A stretch of 64,000 bases of DNA, from the NCBI GenBank assembly GCA_001023535.1, contig CP011020.1, positions 1,147,001-1,211,000 of the forward strand. The letters are read 5' to 3'. The position numbers and the translations under genes are program-made. The notes under the pieces are model-generated. The model was not told the DNA's origin. It made no database searches and saw only the letters and a list, made by a program, of their open reading frames with translations. Source of the DNA: Pseudomonas chlororaphis. GTDB taxonomy: Bacteria > Pseudomonadota > Gammaproteobacteria > Pseudomonadales > Pseudomonadaceae. Positions 8,416 through 17,326 of this stretch are shown here, piece by piece (position 1 is the stretch's first letter; each line of letters opens with the position of its first letter).

Positions 8416-9757
8416 CAAGGGGGCTCCGGGGGCGAGCGGCGAGCCAGTGGCCGACCGCTTCAATAGTCAGATTGTGCGCCTGCAACGCGCCGAAACCCGG
8501 CAGCGTGGCGTCGCGAAGATACAGGTCGTAGCGACCGGGGGCGACCGCCAGCAAGGTGACGGGCGCGGTGTGGGCCGCCGCGCAGGAACGCGGGCACCCG
8601 GACAGGTGAACCTTCAAGCTCCGGCCATGGTGTTGCAGCCACCCGGCCAACTGCCGGGCATCGTCCTTGGTGTCGGCCAACGCCTTGCCGCAGCCGCTGG
8701 AACCGGTGCAGGCGATCAGTTGTGCCAGGGGTTGGTCCACCGCGTTCAGCAGGCCCAACCCTGCGAGACGCGCCAGCACCTCGTCCGCGCCCTGGCGACG
8801 GACATTGGGCAGCAGAAGGCTTTGCCAGGGCGTGAAGCGCAGCGTGCCGTCCCCTCGCTCCCGGGCCAATTGCGCCGCGCCGCGCAACATGCCGGTGTCG
8901 AGCCGGCCGAGGGGCGCTGCAGCGCCGACATAGCAGCGTTCGTCGTGCTGGGCGTGAATGCCGATGTGCAGGCCATCGCTGGACGCCCCTCGCCGCCAGC
9001 CGCTGCACGGGTGCAACGAGATGCGGCGAGCCAGTCGCTGGATGAATTCAGCGTGGGGACATTCGGCCAGCAGATGACGCATGCGTATCTGGTCCGGGCG
9101 CGCCAGGTCGAGGAACAGCTCCAGCACCGCCACCACCAGGCCGTGCCCTTCGGCCAGGGGCACGGCGCCGGCCGGTTCGTCCCGGGGCGAACCGGCCAGC
9201 CCGAACGCCAGCCAAGGTTCGTCGCCGCGTACCCAGGCCGACAGCCACAGGTCATGATGGTGATCGAGCATCGCCAGCGCCTCGCCGCCGTCCAGTTGCA
9301 CGGCGAACTTGGCCGACAGCTCCGGGAAGCGTTCGTGGGTTTGCAGGGTGACGAGAATCTCGGCGGCCAGCGCACGGGTATCGAACAGCGCCTGTCGATC
9401 GATGCCGGCCGTGGGGCTGAGCATCAGGTTGCGCACGTCGTCGCCGGCCGGTTTGCGTGGGCCAAGGCCGGCGGCGAGCAAGCACTCGATCAGGGCGGCG
9501 TGCTCGGCACCGATTCCGCGGATCTGCAGGTTGGCCCGGTTGGTCGCCTCGATCACCCCACCGGCGAACCGCTCGGCCGCCGCCGCCACGGCCTCGGCCT
9601 GGTCGGCCTGGATGGCGCCGCCGTCGAGCTTGATCCGGCAGATCCCACCGTCCAGCGCCTGGACGACGCGCAGCAACCCCGGACAACCCGAGGGACGCAT
9701 GACGCTGGAGGATGGATGTTCGTTCAAGGGACAACCGGTCAATGAGACACGCCGCAT
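8408..9757 (-). CDS. cobG: precorrin-3B synthase (oxygen-dependent)
   Basis: 449 residues of the nitrite/sulphite reductase-like family. The N-terminal half has PSGCPGLLRVVQALDGGICR (about 22-41). The C-terminal half carries CTGSSGC and SGCPRSCAAAH, whose four cysteines ligate a 4Fe-4S cluster. CobG hydroxylates precorrin-3A at C-20 and forms the ring-A lactone using oxygen, so its presence points to the aerobic B12 route. The ATG at 9755-9757 lacks a clear Shine-Dalgarno; a second ATG at 9700 (MRPSGCPG) lies closer to the conserved start and cannot be excluded. It is the first gene of the minus-strand arm, divergent from cobL. Confidence 0.93.
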   Translation of the reverse strand: MRRVSLTGCPLNEHPSSSVMRPSGCPGLLRVVQALDGGICRIKLDGGAIQADQAEAVAAAAERFAGGVIEATNRANLQIRGIGAEHAALIECLLAAGLGPRKPAGDDVRNLMLSPTAGIDRQALFDTRALAAEILVTLQTHERFPELSAKFAVQLDGGEALAMLDHHHDLWLSAWVRGDEPWLAFGLAGSPRDEPAGAVPLAEGHGLVVAVLELFLDLARPDQIRMRHLLAECPHAEFIQRLARRISLHPCSGWRRGASSDGLHIGIHAQHDERCYVGAAAPLGRLDTGMLRGAAQLARERGDGTLRFTPWQSLLLPNVRRQGADEVLARLAGLGLLNAVDQPLAQLIACTGSSGCGKALADTKDDARQLAGWLQHHGRSLKVHLSGCPRSCAAAHTAPVTLLAVAPGRYDLYLRDATLPGFGALQAHNLTIEAVGHWLAARPRSPLDA

Positions 9758-9883
9758 CGGCGAAGGAGCGCCATTATGCCTGCTTTGCCGGGGGGCATGA
9801 AAAGCTTGCCGGTCGGATTGTGCGCCGCGGCGTCAAGAATCCGGGCGTTCGGGCTGAGGCATCGCGGTTGAAGGTGCCGCCGT

Positions 9884-10031
9884 CTTCGCGGGCAAGCCCG
9901 CTCCCACAATGTTATTTGGCAGACTCGATATGTGTGTGTCCGCCACAGATCCCGTGTGGGAGCGAGCTTGCTCGCGAAGGCGGGCTGGCTGAGACGCTGA
10001 TGTCGGATGGCAAGCCTTGCTCCCACGGGTT
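9884..10031. repeat. REP elements in the cobG-cobL divergent gap
   Basis: CTTCGCGGGCAAGCCCGCTC (from 9884) and the inverted copy TGTGGGAGCGAGCTTGCTCG (from 9955) form a Pseudomonas REP pair. A degenerate third piece ends near 10031. The 365-bp gap between the two cob arms holds these repeats and little else. No B12 riboswitch was recognised there. Confidence 0.85.
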
Positions 10032-10122
10032 CGCATGCTGATCAGGGCGCGCGGTATGATGGCGGCCCGGTTTGCGGGGGCGAGACTTCGCCGACCCCAT
10101 CCACCTGATTCGAGGAACAGAG

Positions 10123-11334
10123 ATGACCCCCTGGCTGACCGTAGTGGGCATCGGTGAAGACGGCTTCAAGGGCCTGGGCCGCACGGCTCGCCATGCGCTG
10201 CTGCGGGCTTCGCACATTGTCGGCAGCCCTCGCCAGCTGGCGCTGTTGCCGGTGTGCATCCGCGGCGAACGGGCATCGTGGCCCAACCCGTTTTCCCTGG
10301 ACTCACTGCTGGCGCGACAGGGCGAGCCGGTGTGCGTGCTCGCCAGTGGCGACCCCATGTTCTATGGCGTCGGCGCCAGCCTGTCCAGGCAGGTCCCGGG
10401 GGATCAGATGCTGATCATCCCGGCACCGTCTTCCTGCTCACTGGCGGCGGCGCGCATGGGTTGGCCGCTGCAAGAGGTGGTCACCCTGTCGCTGGTGGCG
10501 CGGCCCCTGGCGGCGCTCAATGCGCACCTGTCCACCGGCGTCAGGCTGCTGCTGCTGAGCAATGACCGCCACAGCCCCGCCGCCGTGGCGGCCTTGCTGC
10601 GCGAACGTGGGTTCGGCGCCAGCCGCATGAGCGTGCTGGAACACCTCGGCGGCGCGGCGGAACGGCGCATCGACGCCACTGCCGACCAATGGCCCGACGC
10701 GGCGGTTGCAGACCTCAACCTGATCGCCCTCGAATGCCAGGCAGAGCCGTCGGCGTTGCGCCTGTCGCGCCTGGCCGGGTTGCCGGACAGCGCCTTCGAG
10801 CACGACGGCCAGTTGACCAAGCGTGATGTGCGCGCCGTGACCCTGGCACGCCTGGCCCCCACGCCGGGTGAGTTGCTCTGGGATGTCGGCGCCGGCAGCG
10901 GTTCCATCGGTATCGAATGGATGCGCGCCCACCCCAGCTGTCGGGCCCTGGCGATTGAAGCCGACGAAGGCCGCCAAGGCTTGATCGAACGCAACCGCGA
11001 CCGCCTCGGCGTGCCGGGCCTGCACCTGATCCGCGGCCGGGCCCCGCAAGCGCTGGAAGGACTGGAGCGCCCGGACGCGGTGTTCATCGGCGGCGGTGTC
11101 ACCCGCGAAGGCGTGCTCGATGCCTGCTGGGCGCAACTCAAGCCCGGCGGTCGGCTCGTGGCGAACGCCGTGACGCTGCAAAGCGAGATGACCCTCATGG
11201 ACTTTCGTGAACGCCACGGCGGCGAACTGACCCGGCTCCACATCGCCCAGGCCCAGCCACTGGGCGAGTTCGACACCTGGCGCCAGGCGTTGCCGATTAC
11301 CTTGCTGGACCTGACGAAACCCCTCGATGCGTGA
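10123..11334 (+). CDS. cobL: precorrin-6Y C5,15-methyltransferase (decarboxylating)
   Basis: 403 residues, a CbiE-CbiT fusion. The ATG at 10123 follows GAGGAACAGAG; earlier in-frame starts would add an unrelated leader. The CbiE-like half (1-200) opens [17 protein letters not shown] and has [13 protein letters not shown]. The CbiT-like half (about 215-403) has the Rossmann SAM motif [17 protein letters not shown] near 245. The enzyme methylates C-5 and C-15 of dihydro-precorrin-6 and removes the ring-C acetate carboxyl, giving precorrin-8X, the substrate of CobH encoded in the opposite arm. It heads the plus-strand arm and overlaps cbiD by 8 nt. Confidence 0.95.
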   Translation: MTPWLTVVGIGEDGFKGLGRTARHALLRASHIVGSPRQLALLPVCIRGERASWPNPFSLDSLLARQGEPVCVLASGDPMFYGVGASLSRQVPGDQMLIIPAPSSCSLAAARMGWPLQEVVTLSLVARPLAALNAHLSTGVRLLLLSNDRHSPAAVAALLRERGFGASRMSVLEHLGGAAERRIDATADQWPDAAVADLNLIALECQAEPSALRLSRLAGLPDSAFEHDGQLTKRDVRAVTLARLAPTPGELLWDVGAGSGSIGIEWMRAHPSCRALAIEADEGRQGLIERNRDRLGVPGLHLIRGRAPQALEGLERPDAVFIGGGVTREGVLDACWAQLKPGGRLVANAVTLQSEMTLMDFRERHGGELTRLHIAQAQPLGEFDTWRQALPITLLDLTKPLDA

Positions 11335-12424
11335 CGAAACCGCCGAACAACCCGCGCCCCTGCGCAGCGGCCTGACCACCGGCAGTTGCGCCACGGCCAC
11401 CAGCCTGGCGGCCGCTCGATTACTGCTGCGCGGCACCGAAGCCGATGCCGTGGACATCGTACTGCCCAAAGGCAAGCAGGTGCAGATGCGCCTGGAGTTC
11501 TGCCGGCTGACCGAACAAGGCGCCGAAGCCGGGACGATCAAGGACGCCGGCGATGACCCGGACGTGACCCACGGCGCCCTATTGTTTTCCCAGGTGCGCT
11601 TGATCGCCGAGCCCGGTGTACGTTTCATCGCCGGCCGCGGCGTCGGCACCGTGACGCGGCCGGGGCTGGTGCTGGCCGTCGGGGAGCCGGCGATCAACCC
11701 GGTGCCGCGCAAAATGATCAGCGATCACCTCGGCCGACTGGCCGAAGAGACCGGCTACACCGCCGGTTTCGAAGTCACGGTCAATGTCGAGGGCGGTGAA
11801 GCCCTGGCGCTGAAAACCATGAACCCGCGGCTGGGGATCCTGGGCGGCCTGTCGATCCTCGGCACCAGCGGCATCGTCCGGCCGTTCTCCTGCGCGGCCT
11901 ACATCGCCTCGATCCACCAGGGCATCGACGTGGCGAAGACCAACGGCTACCTGCACATCGCCGCCTGCACCGGCAATGCCAGCGAAGACACCATGCGCCG
12001 GGTCTACCAGTTGCCGGAAATCGCCCTGATCGAAATGGGCGATTTCGTCGGCGCGGTGCTCAAGCACGTGCGCAAGGTCCCGGTGGACAGGCTCAGCCTC
12101 TGCGGCGGCTTTGGCAAAATCAGCAAGCTCGCCGCCGGCCACATGGACCTGCACAGCCGTCATTCGAGCATCGACCTGCCGCAACTGGCGGGTTGGGCCG
12201 CGGCGATCGGTGCCGACGAGGCCTTGCAGCAGGGCATCCGCGCCGCCAACACCAGCCAGCAAGCCCTGGCGATGGCCAGCGCGGCCGGCATCGCCCTTGG
12301 CGACGCCGTGTGCGAACACGCCCTGGCCTTCGCCCGCAGCGTGGTGCCGGCGCAGGTTCAAGTCGAAGTCTTTGCCATCGATCGCCAGGGCGGGATCGTC
12401 GGCCACGCCGGAGCCTTTACATGA
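11327..12424 (+). CDS. cbiD: cobalt-precorrin-5B C1-methyltransferase
   Basis: 365 residues beginning about ten codons before the family hallmark [51 protein letters not shown] and [18 protein letters not shown] are further CbiD signatures. CbiD methylates C-1 of the contracted macrocycle; the classical aerobic pathway uses CobF instead, so this gene replaces CobF in an otherwise CobG-containing set. The ATG lies inside the end of cobL (8-nt overlap), and the stop overlaps the cobK start (ATGA), so the three genes form one tightly packed unit. Confidence 0.94.
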   Translation: MRDETAEQPAPLRSGLTTGSCATATSLAAARLLLRGTEADAVDIVLPKGKQVQMRLEFCRLTEQGAEAGTIKDAGDDPDVTHGALLFSQVRLIAEPGVRFIAGRGVGTVTRPGLVLAVGEPAINPVPRKMISDHLGRLAEETGYTAGFEVTVNVEGGEALALKTMNPRLGILGGLSILGTSGIVRPFSCAAYIASIHQGIDVAKTNGYLHIAACTGNASEDTMRRVYQLPEIALIEMGDFVGAVLKHVRKVPVDRLSLCGGFGKISKLAAGHMDLHSRHSSIDLPQLAGWAAAIGADEALQQGIRAANTSQQALAMASAAGIALGDAVCEHALAFARSVVPAQVQVEVFAIDRQGGIVGHAGAFT

Positions 12425-13149
12425 AACGCATCCTGCTGCTGGGCGGCGTCACCGAAGCCCTGGCGATCGCTCGCACCCTCGGCCCGTCCCACATCTACAG
12501 CCTGGCGGGCGTGGGTCGCGTGCCCACCGACCTGGCGTGCCAGGTACGCGTCGGCGGCTACGGCGGTGCGCAAGGCCTGGCGCAATTCATCCGCGAGCAA
12601 GGTATCGACCTGCTGCTGGATGCGACGCACCCCTACGCCGCGCAAATCAGCCACAACGCCGCCCAGGCGGCACGCACCTGCGCCATTGCGTGCTGGGCCC
12701 TGCGCCGTCCGGCCTGGCAACCCCAGGCCGGCGATGACTGGCGCGAAGTGGCCGACTGGGCCGAACTGACCCAGGCCCTGCAACCCTTCCAGCGCCCACT
12801 GTTCACCCTCGGCCGCGAACCGCTGCAACATCTGCACGAAATTCCCCCCGGACAATTCTGGACCCTGCGCGCCCTGGACGTGTACCCCGGCAACGAACGC
12901 TGCGAAGTCATCGGCGCCCGCGGGCCGTTCCACATTCAAGGCGAGCGCGAACTGTTCGAGCGACGGCAGATTGATGTACTGGTCAGCAAGAACAGCGGCA
13001 GCACCGCCACCGAACCCAAGCTGGAAGTGGCGCGCGAGCGTGGAGTGCCGGTGCTGGTGTTGAAGCGGCCGGTGTTGCCGGAGGTGGATCGGGTGTTCGA
13101 GACGGCAGATCAGGTGCTGCAGGGGCTGCGGCATTTGGTCGGACTATAA
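12421..13149 (+). CDS. cobK: precorrin-6A reductase
   Basis: 242 residues starting [20 protein letters not shown] at the ATGA overlap with cbiD; longer in-frame starts fall inside cbiD. CobK reduces the macrocycle of precorrin-6A with NADPH to dihydro-precorrin-6, the substrate of CobL. The N-terminal nucleotide-binding loop, [14 protein letters not shown] (about 63-76), LVSKNSGS and [21 protein letters not shown] are family features. Length is normal. It is the last gene of the plus-strand cob arm. No clear terminator follows, only a gene remnant and a repeat pair. Confidence 0.94.
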   Translation: MKRILLLGGVTEALAIARTLGPSHIYSLAGVGRVPTDLACQVRVGGYGGAQGLAQFIREQGIDLLLDATHPYAAQISHNAAQAARTCAIACWALRRPAWQPQAGDDWREVADWAELTQALQPFQRPLFTLGREPLQHLHEIPPGQFWTLRALDVYPGNERCEVIGARGPFHIQGERELFERRQIDVLVSKNSGSTATEPKLEVARERGVPVLVLKRPVLPEVDRVFETADQVLQGLRHLVGL

Positions 13150-13155
13150 ACACAC

Positions 13156-13281
13156 AATTGTCGCGCCAAGTGTGATCCGGAGTTCGCGAAAATTCTGCTG
13201 GATGAAGCCGCTACTCTATTTTTGAACGGAGAGCAGGAGATGGCGAGGATGATCCTTCGCAATGTCTTCATTGCTATCTGA
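13156..13281 (+). pseudogene. remnant of an antitoxin-like HTH regulator gene
   Basis: Read from 13156 the sequence encodes CDPEFAKILLDEAATLF followed by LNGEQEMARMILRNVFIAI and a stop at 13279-13281. This resembles the N-terminal third of the small HTH proteins annotated as addiction-module antidotes (pattern DPxFxxxLLxEAxxLFLxGExExARxILRD...). The original start is missing, because the frame is closed upstream by the cobK stop, and the DNA-binding half after the ILRD region is gone, replaced by a repeat pair. I judge it a decayed fragment, not an expressed gene. The family call comes from memory of the motif. Confidence 0.6.
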
Positions 13282-13285
13282 ACCC

Positions 13286-13418
13286 TGTGGCGAGGGAGCT
13301 TGCTCCCGCTGGGCTGCGCAGCAGCCCCAAGCAGGCGAACGTTCTTTTCCTGATAGACCGCGGTGTTCAATTTCAGGGCCGCTTCGCGCCCCAGCGGGAG
13401 CAAGCTCCCTCGCCACAA
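13286..13418. repeat. REP variant pair (GGCGAGGGAGCTTGCTCCC type)
   Basis: TGTGGCGAGGGAGCTTGCTC at 13286 is mirrored by GAGCAAGCTCCCTCGCCACA ending near 13418, with GC-rich arms in between. The same variant recurs at 32225 and 46354. The 400-bp gap between cobK and the copper genes holds only this and the gene remnant. Confidence 0.85.
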
Positions 13419-13552
13419 CAGCATGCACTTACAAAACTATTGCTACTGTTAATGCAAACCCTGCGACCCTACACCGCACATGGCTTTTTTACTTATCTCC
13501 CCCGATCAGGCTAAATACCGCCACCTGATCGCCCAACCGAGCGGATTCGCCC

Positions 13553-13951
13553 ATGTCCCGACAACGGCTTGCATTTGCCTGGATCGCCTGCTTCGCAGTG
13601 CTGTTCAACATGCTTGCCATGCCGCTTTCCGGCAATGCGGGGGCGAAAGCGGAGGCCCCGGTCGAGCAGCTGTTGTGGGGCAGCTTCTGCTCCTCCAGCG
13701 GCACCAAGATGATGGCGATTTCCCTGGGCAAGCTTGAACAGGCCACGCCACGCAACGACGATCACTCGACCATGCAGCATTGCTGGTGCTGCGCAGGTTC
13801 GACGGTCCTGACGGCTCTGAGCGGGCATGTCCCGCAGTTGTACCTGGACGCGCAACCGGCCCACCGCACCGCCTCCCAACGCCCGCTCGACAGCCCCACG
13901 CCGCGCCAGCAATGGCCGAACCTCAACCCCCGCGCTTCACCCCTGGTGTGA
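13553..13951 (+). CDS. DUF2946 family protein, copper-cluster member
   Basis: 132 residues with an N-terminal hydrophobic segment (about 8-28, FAWIACFAVLFNMLAMPLS) that can act as signal peptide or anchor. The DUF2946 cysteine/histidine motif follows: FCSSSG and, near residue 77, DHSTMQHCWCCAGS. The protein is probably periplasmic, and the HCWCC cluster looks suited to binding copper. It precedes a PCuAC chaperone, a second DUF2946 protein and an OprC-like copper receptor on the same strand, which supports a copper-handling role. The exact function of DUF2946 proteins is not established. The start has no strong Shine-Dalgarno sequence. Confidence 0.82.
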   Translation: MSRQRLAFAWIACFAVLFNMLAMPLSGNAGAKAEAPVEQLLWGSFCSSSGTKMMAISLGKLEQATPRNDDHSTMQHCWCCAGSTVLTALSGHVPQLYLDAQPAHRTASQRPLDSPTPRQQWPNLNPRASPLV

Positions 13952-13999
13952 TGGCTGTGCACGACAACACCGTGTCCTGAATCATTCCGGAGAATCACC

Positions 14000-14479
14000 A
14001 TGTTGAACCGTCTTATCCTGCTGGCTGCCCTGCTGCTTCCCGTTGGCCTTGCCCAGGCTCATCAATACAAGGCTGGCGAACTCGAGATCGCCCACCCCTG
14101 GTCCCAGGAACTGCCGCCCAACGCGCCGACCGTGGCCGCGTATTTCGTGATCCACAACGCAGGCGCAAGCGCGGACACCCTGCTGGGCGTCGATTCGCCG
14201 ATCGCCGGCAAGGCCGAGCTTCACGAGCATGTGAAGCAAGACGACCTGATGAAGATGCAACCGGTGCCCAGCGTCACCATCGCCCCTGGCGCGACCGTTA
14301 CGTTCGCCCCGATGGCTTATCACGTGATGCTGCTGGACCTGAAGGACCGCAGCCTGCTGACCGACGGCAAACGCTTTGCCATGACCCTGCATTTCGAGAA
14401 AGCCGGGGATGTCACGGTCGACGTGGCGGTGCAGAAGAAAGCCCCGGACGGGACTAAAACCGAAGCCCACACGCACTGA
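14000..14479 (+). CDS. periplasmic copper chaperone, PCuAC family
   Basis: 159 residues with a signal peptide ending around AQAHQ (cleavage near residue 20). The core carries the Cu(I) site of PCuAC proteins, an ELHEHVKQDDLMKM stretch and a later AYHVM, giving the His/Met ligand set H..M...H.M. A His-rich tail (TEAHTH) may add a second copper site. PCuAC proteins carry Cu(I) in the periplasm, often to the CuA site of cytochrome oxidase. GGAG lies 10 nt before the ATG. It sits between two DUF2946 genes, upstream of the copper TonB receptor, with short gaps that suggest one transcript. Confidence 0.9.
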   Translation: MLNRLILLAALLLPVGLAQAHQYKAGELEIAHPWSQELPPNAPTVAAYFVIHNAGASADTLLGVDSPIAGKAELHEHVKQDDLMKMQPVPSVTIAPGATVTFAPMAYHVMLLDLKDRSLLTDGKRFAMTLHFEKAGDVTVDVAVQKKAPDGTKTEAHTH

Positions 14480-14490
14480 TCGCACCGCCC

Positions 14491-14928
14491 ATGCCCTTGT
14501 CCCGCGCCAGGCATCCCATGCCCCGTCGTCAGCCCATGAGCCTGACACGCGGCAGCTGGATCAGCCTGTTCGCCATGCTGATGATCTTTATCGGTCCACT
14601 GGTTTCCCAGTCGATGCCGATGGATCAGCGCATGCCTTCCTCCATGACCATGAGCATGGACATGGACATGTCGGCGAGCGCCCACGCCGGGCATGAAGCC
14701 CCCGCCGCCGAACACTGCCCGCCGCAAAGCGAGCATCACGCGCTGTGGGAGAAATGCGGCTATTGCAACCTGCTGTCCAACTGCCCGGCGCTGCCTGGCG
14801 GCCACGGTTTCAGCGTCTTCGACACGCCGCCGGCCCTGACCTTCACCAGCCCGTCCCCCCGCCTGGGCCATGCCCGGCCGTCGTTCTTCCCGGGTGCTCG
14901 CACCCGCGCACCACCCCTCGCAGCGTAA
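14491..14928 (+). CDS. DUF2946 family protein, Met/His-rich
   Basis: Up to 145 residues; starts at 14491, 14518 or 14536 are all possible, the last (MSLTRGSWISLFAML) directly before the membrane/signal segment. After the hydrophobic stretch comes a Met-rich region, MPSSMTMSMDMDMSASAH, then EHCPPQSEHHALWEKCGYCNLLSNCP with four Cys and several His, the DUF2946 signature. Such Met/His/Cys composition fits periplasmic copper binding. It starts 12 nt after the PCuAC gene and precedes the OprC-like receptor, so cotranscription is likely. Function remains inferred. Confidence 0.82.
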   Translation: MPLSRARHPMPRRQPMSLTRGSWISLFAMLMIFIGPLVSQSMPMDQRMPSSMTMSMDMDMSASAHAGHEAPAAEHCPPQSEHHALWEKCGYCNLLSNCPALPGGHGFSVFDTPPALTFTSPSPRLGHARPSFFPGARTRAPPLAA

Positions 14929-15008
14929 GCCCGACACCTCACCAACCGGTCGCACAAGAGCCACAGGCCACCCGACCGTGTCGTCTACGTCTGTTCGATG
15001 GAATCATC

Positions 15009-17135
15009 ATGTCCAGGTTTTCTGCCGGCATCGCTTTGGGCTCCGCCCAGGCCAACTGCCCCCCGAATGAGCCACGGGTTCGTTTACCCTCCACAGTCGC
15101 CGCCCTGTGCGGCTTGCTACTGACCCCTCACGCCCTGGCCGATGAGCACGATCATCATCAAGGCCAGGTTGAAGAACTGAGCCCGACGGTCATCACCGCC
15201 ATTGCGCCCAGCTCACCCCTGACCGTCGTCACCAACCCCAAGGACCCACGCCAGCCCGTACCGGCCAGCGACGGCGGTGACTACCTCAAGACCATTCCCG
15301 GCTTCGCTCTGGTGCGCAACGGCGGCACCAACGGTGACCCAGTGTTGCGCGGCATGTTCGGCTCACGGCTGAATATCCTCACCAACGGCAGCATGCTGCT
15401 GGGGGCCTGCCCCGGTCGGATGGACGCGCCGACGTCCTACATCTCGCCGGAAACCTACGACAAGCTCACAGTGATCAAGGGCCCGCAGACGGTGCTCTGG
15501 GGCCCTGGTTCGTCCGCCGGGACCATCCTGTTCGACCGCGAGCCGGAGCAGTTCGGCGAACTGGGCACCCGGGTCAACGCCAGCGTGCTGGCCGGTTCCA
15601 ACGGTCGCTTCGACAAAGTGCTGGACGCCGCGGCGGGCGGGTCGCTGGGCTACGTACGGGTGATCGGCAACACCGCCCATTCGGACGACTACCGCGATGG
15701 CAACAACGACACGGTGCCGTCGCGCTACGACAAGTGGAACGGCGACGTCACCCTGGGCTGGACACCCGACGCCGATACCCTGCTGGAGCTGACCGCCGGC
15801 AAGGGCGACGGCGAAGCGCGCTACGCCGGGCGCGGCATGGATGGCTCGCAGTTCAAGCGCGAAAGCCTCGGGCTGCGTTTCGAACGCTCGAACCTGGGCG
15901 AGGTGCTGGACAAGGTCGAGGCCCAGGTCTACTACAACTACGCCGACCATGTGATGGACAACTACACGCTGCGCACGCCGTCCGGCACCGGGATGATGGC
16001 CGGGCCCATGGCCTCCAACGTCGACCGGCGCACCCTCGGCGCGCGCATCAAGGCCACCTGGCGCTGGGCCGATGTGCAACTGATCAGCGGCCTCGACGCC
16101 CAGGTCAACGAACATCGCCAACGCAGCAGCATGGGCGTCGACACCTACAAAGAGCTACCACGCACCAAGGATGCCGACTTCCACAACTACGGCGCGTTCA
16201 GCGAGCTGACCTGGTACGCCGCCGACCGCGACAGGTTGGTCACCGGCGCCCGCCTTGACCGGGCCTCGGCCAAGGATTACCGGCAGAGCATCGGCTCCGG
16301 CATGATGGCCCGGCCCAATCCCACCGCCGACGACACCCGCGCCGACTCCCTGCCCAGCGGCTTCGTCCGCTACGAGCACGACCTGGCGGACAGCCCGACG
16401 ACGGTTTACGCCGGCCTGGGGCATGCACAGCGTTTCCCGGACTACTGGGAGCTGTTCTCGGCGAACGCCGGCCCCAGCGGTTCACGCAACGCCTTCGACG
16501 CGATCAAGCCGGAGAAGACCACCCAACTGGATGTCGGCCTGCAATACAAGACCGAGACCCTCGAAGCCTGGGCCTCGGCGTATGTCGGGCAGGTGCGCGA
16601 CTACATCCTGTTCGACTACACGCCCGGCATGATGGGCAGCACCTCCCGGGCCGAGAACATCGACGCGCGGATCATGGGCGGTGAGCTCGGCGCGGCCTAT
16701 CAGTTGACCGAGCGCTGGAAGGCCGATGCGACACTGGCCTACGCCTGGGGCAAGAACAGCAGCGACGGCAGCGCCCTGGCGCAAATGCCGCCGTTGGATG
16801 CCCGCCTGGGCCTGACCTACAGCGCCGACCGCTGGAGCGCCGGTGCGCTGTGGCGCGTGGTGGCGGCGCAGCACCGGGTTGATGAGAACAAGGGCAACGT
16901 GGTGGGCAAGGACTACGGCACCAGCTCAGGGTTCGGGGTCTTCTCCCTCAACGGCGCCTATCGCATCAATCAACACTGGAAGGTCAGCAGCGGCGTCGAC
17001 AACCTGTTCGGCAAAGCCTATGCCGAGCACCTGAACCTGGCCGGCAACGCCGGGTTCGGCTACCCGGCCAGCGACCCGCAAGCCATCAACGAACCGGGGC
17101 GCACGCTCTGGACCAAGGTGGATATGAGTTTCTAA
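15009..17135 (+). CDS. oprC: TonB-dependent copper receptor (OprC/NosA type)
   Basis: 708 residues starting at 15009; upstream in-frame codons overlap the previous gene and are not conserved in type. A signal-like segment ends at PHALADE, followed by a His-rich patch (DEHDHHQG). A plug domain (GGDYLKTIPGFALVRNGG, VLRGMFGSRLNIL) and a 22-strand barrel ending in an aromatic residue (KVDMSF) follow. C134 and M138 in GACPGRMD form the CxxxM pair known as a Cu ligand in P. aeruginosa OprC, and external Met-rich loops such as GSGMMARP and GMMGS are present. It would import copper across the outer membrane. It belongs to the copper cluster with PCuAC and DUF2946 genes. Confidence 0.92.
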   Translation: MSRFSAGIALGSAQANCPPNEPRVRLPSTVAALCGLLLTPHALADEHDHHQGQVEELSPTVITAIAPSSPLTVVTNPKDPRQPVPASDGGDYLKTIPGFALVRNGGTNGDPVLRGMFGSRLNILTNGSMLLGACPGRMDAPTSYISPETYDKLTVIKGPQTVLWGPGSSAGTILFDREPEQFGELGTRVNASVLAGSNGRFDKVLDAAAGGSLGYVRVIGNTAHSDDYRDGNNDTVPSRYDKWNGDVTLGWTPDADTLLELTAGKGDGEARYAGRGMDGSQFKRESLGLRFERSNLGEVLDKVEAQVYYNYADHVMDNYTLRTPSGTGMMAGPMASNVDRRTLGARIKATWRWADVQLISGLDAQVNEHRQRSSMGVDTYKELPRTKDADFHNYGAFSELTWYAADRDRLVTGARLDRASAKDYRQSIGSGMMARPNPTADDTRADSLPSGFVRYEHDLADSPTTVYAGLGHAQRFPDYWELFSANAGPSGSRNAFDAIKPEKTTQLDVGLQYKTETLEAWASAYVGQVRDYILFDYTPGMMGSTSRAENIDARIMGGELGAAYQLTERWKADATLAYAWGKNSSDGSALAQMPPLDARLGLTYSADRWSAGALWRVVAAQHRVDENKGNVVGKDYGTSSGFGVFSLNGAYRINQHWKVSSGVDNLFGKAYAEHLNLAGNAGFGYPASDPQAINEPGRTLWTKVDMSF

Positions 17136-17168
17136 CCAGCACCGGAGATCTGTCAGCAAGGACACCAC

Positions 17169-17258
17169 TGTGGGAGCGAGCTTGCTCGCGATAGCGAAGG
17201 TACATCCAACATCGATGCAAGCTGAACCATTGCTAATCGCGAGCAAGCTCGCTCCCAC
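17169..17258. repeat. REP pair
   Basis: TGTGGGAGCGAGCTTGCTCG at 17169 and its inverted copy ending at 17258 enclose a 40-nt spacer. It occupies most of the gap between the TonB receptor and the PepSY gene. Confidence 0.88.
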
Positions 17259-17326
17259 GGGGTTCGTTTCCACCTTGACTGACCGCCCAACATAACAATC
17301 CAATTTGCCCCGCGGAGCGCTTTTTC

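Noticed and set aside
9758..10122. Cobalamin riboswitch between the two cob arms
   Set aside because: No B12-box-like sequence was recognised. The gap is mostly REP repeats.
14745..15008. Longer start for the TonB receptor
   Set aside because: It would run through the DUF2946 gene in another frame, and the signal-like segment begins after 15009.
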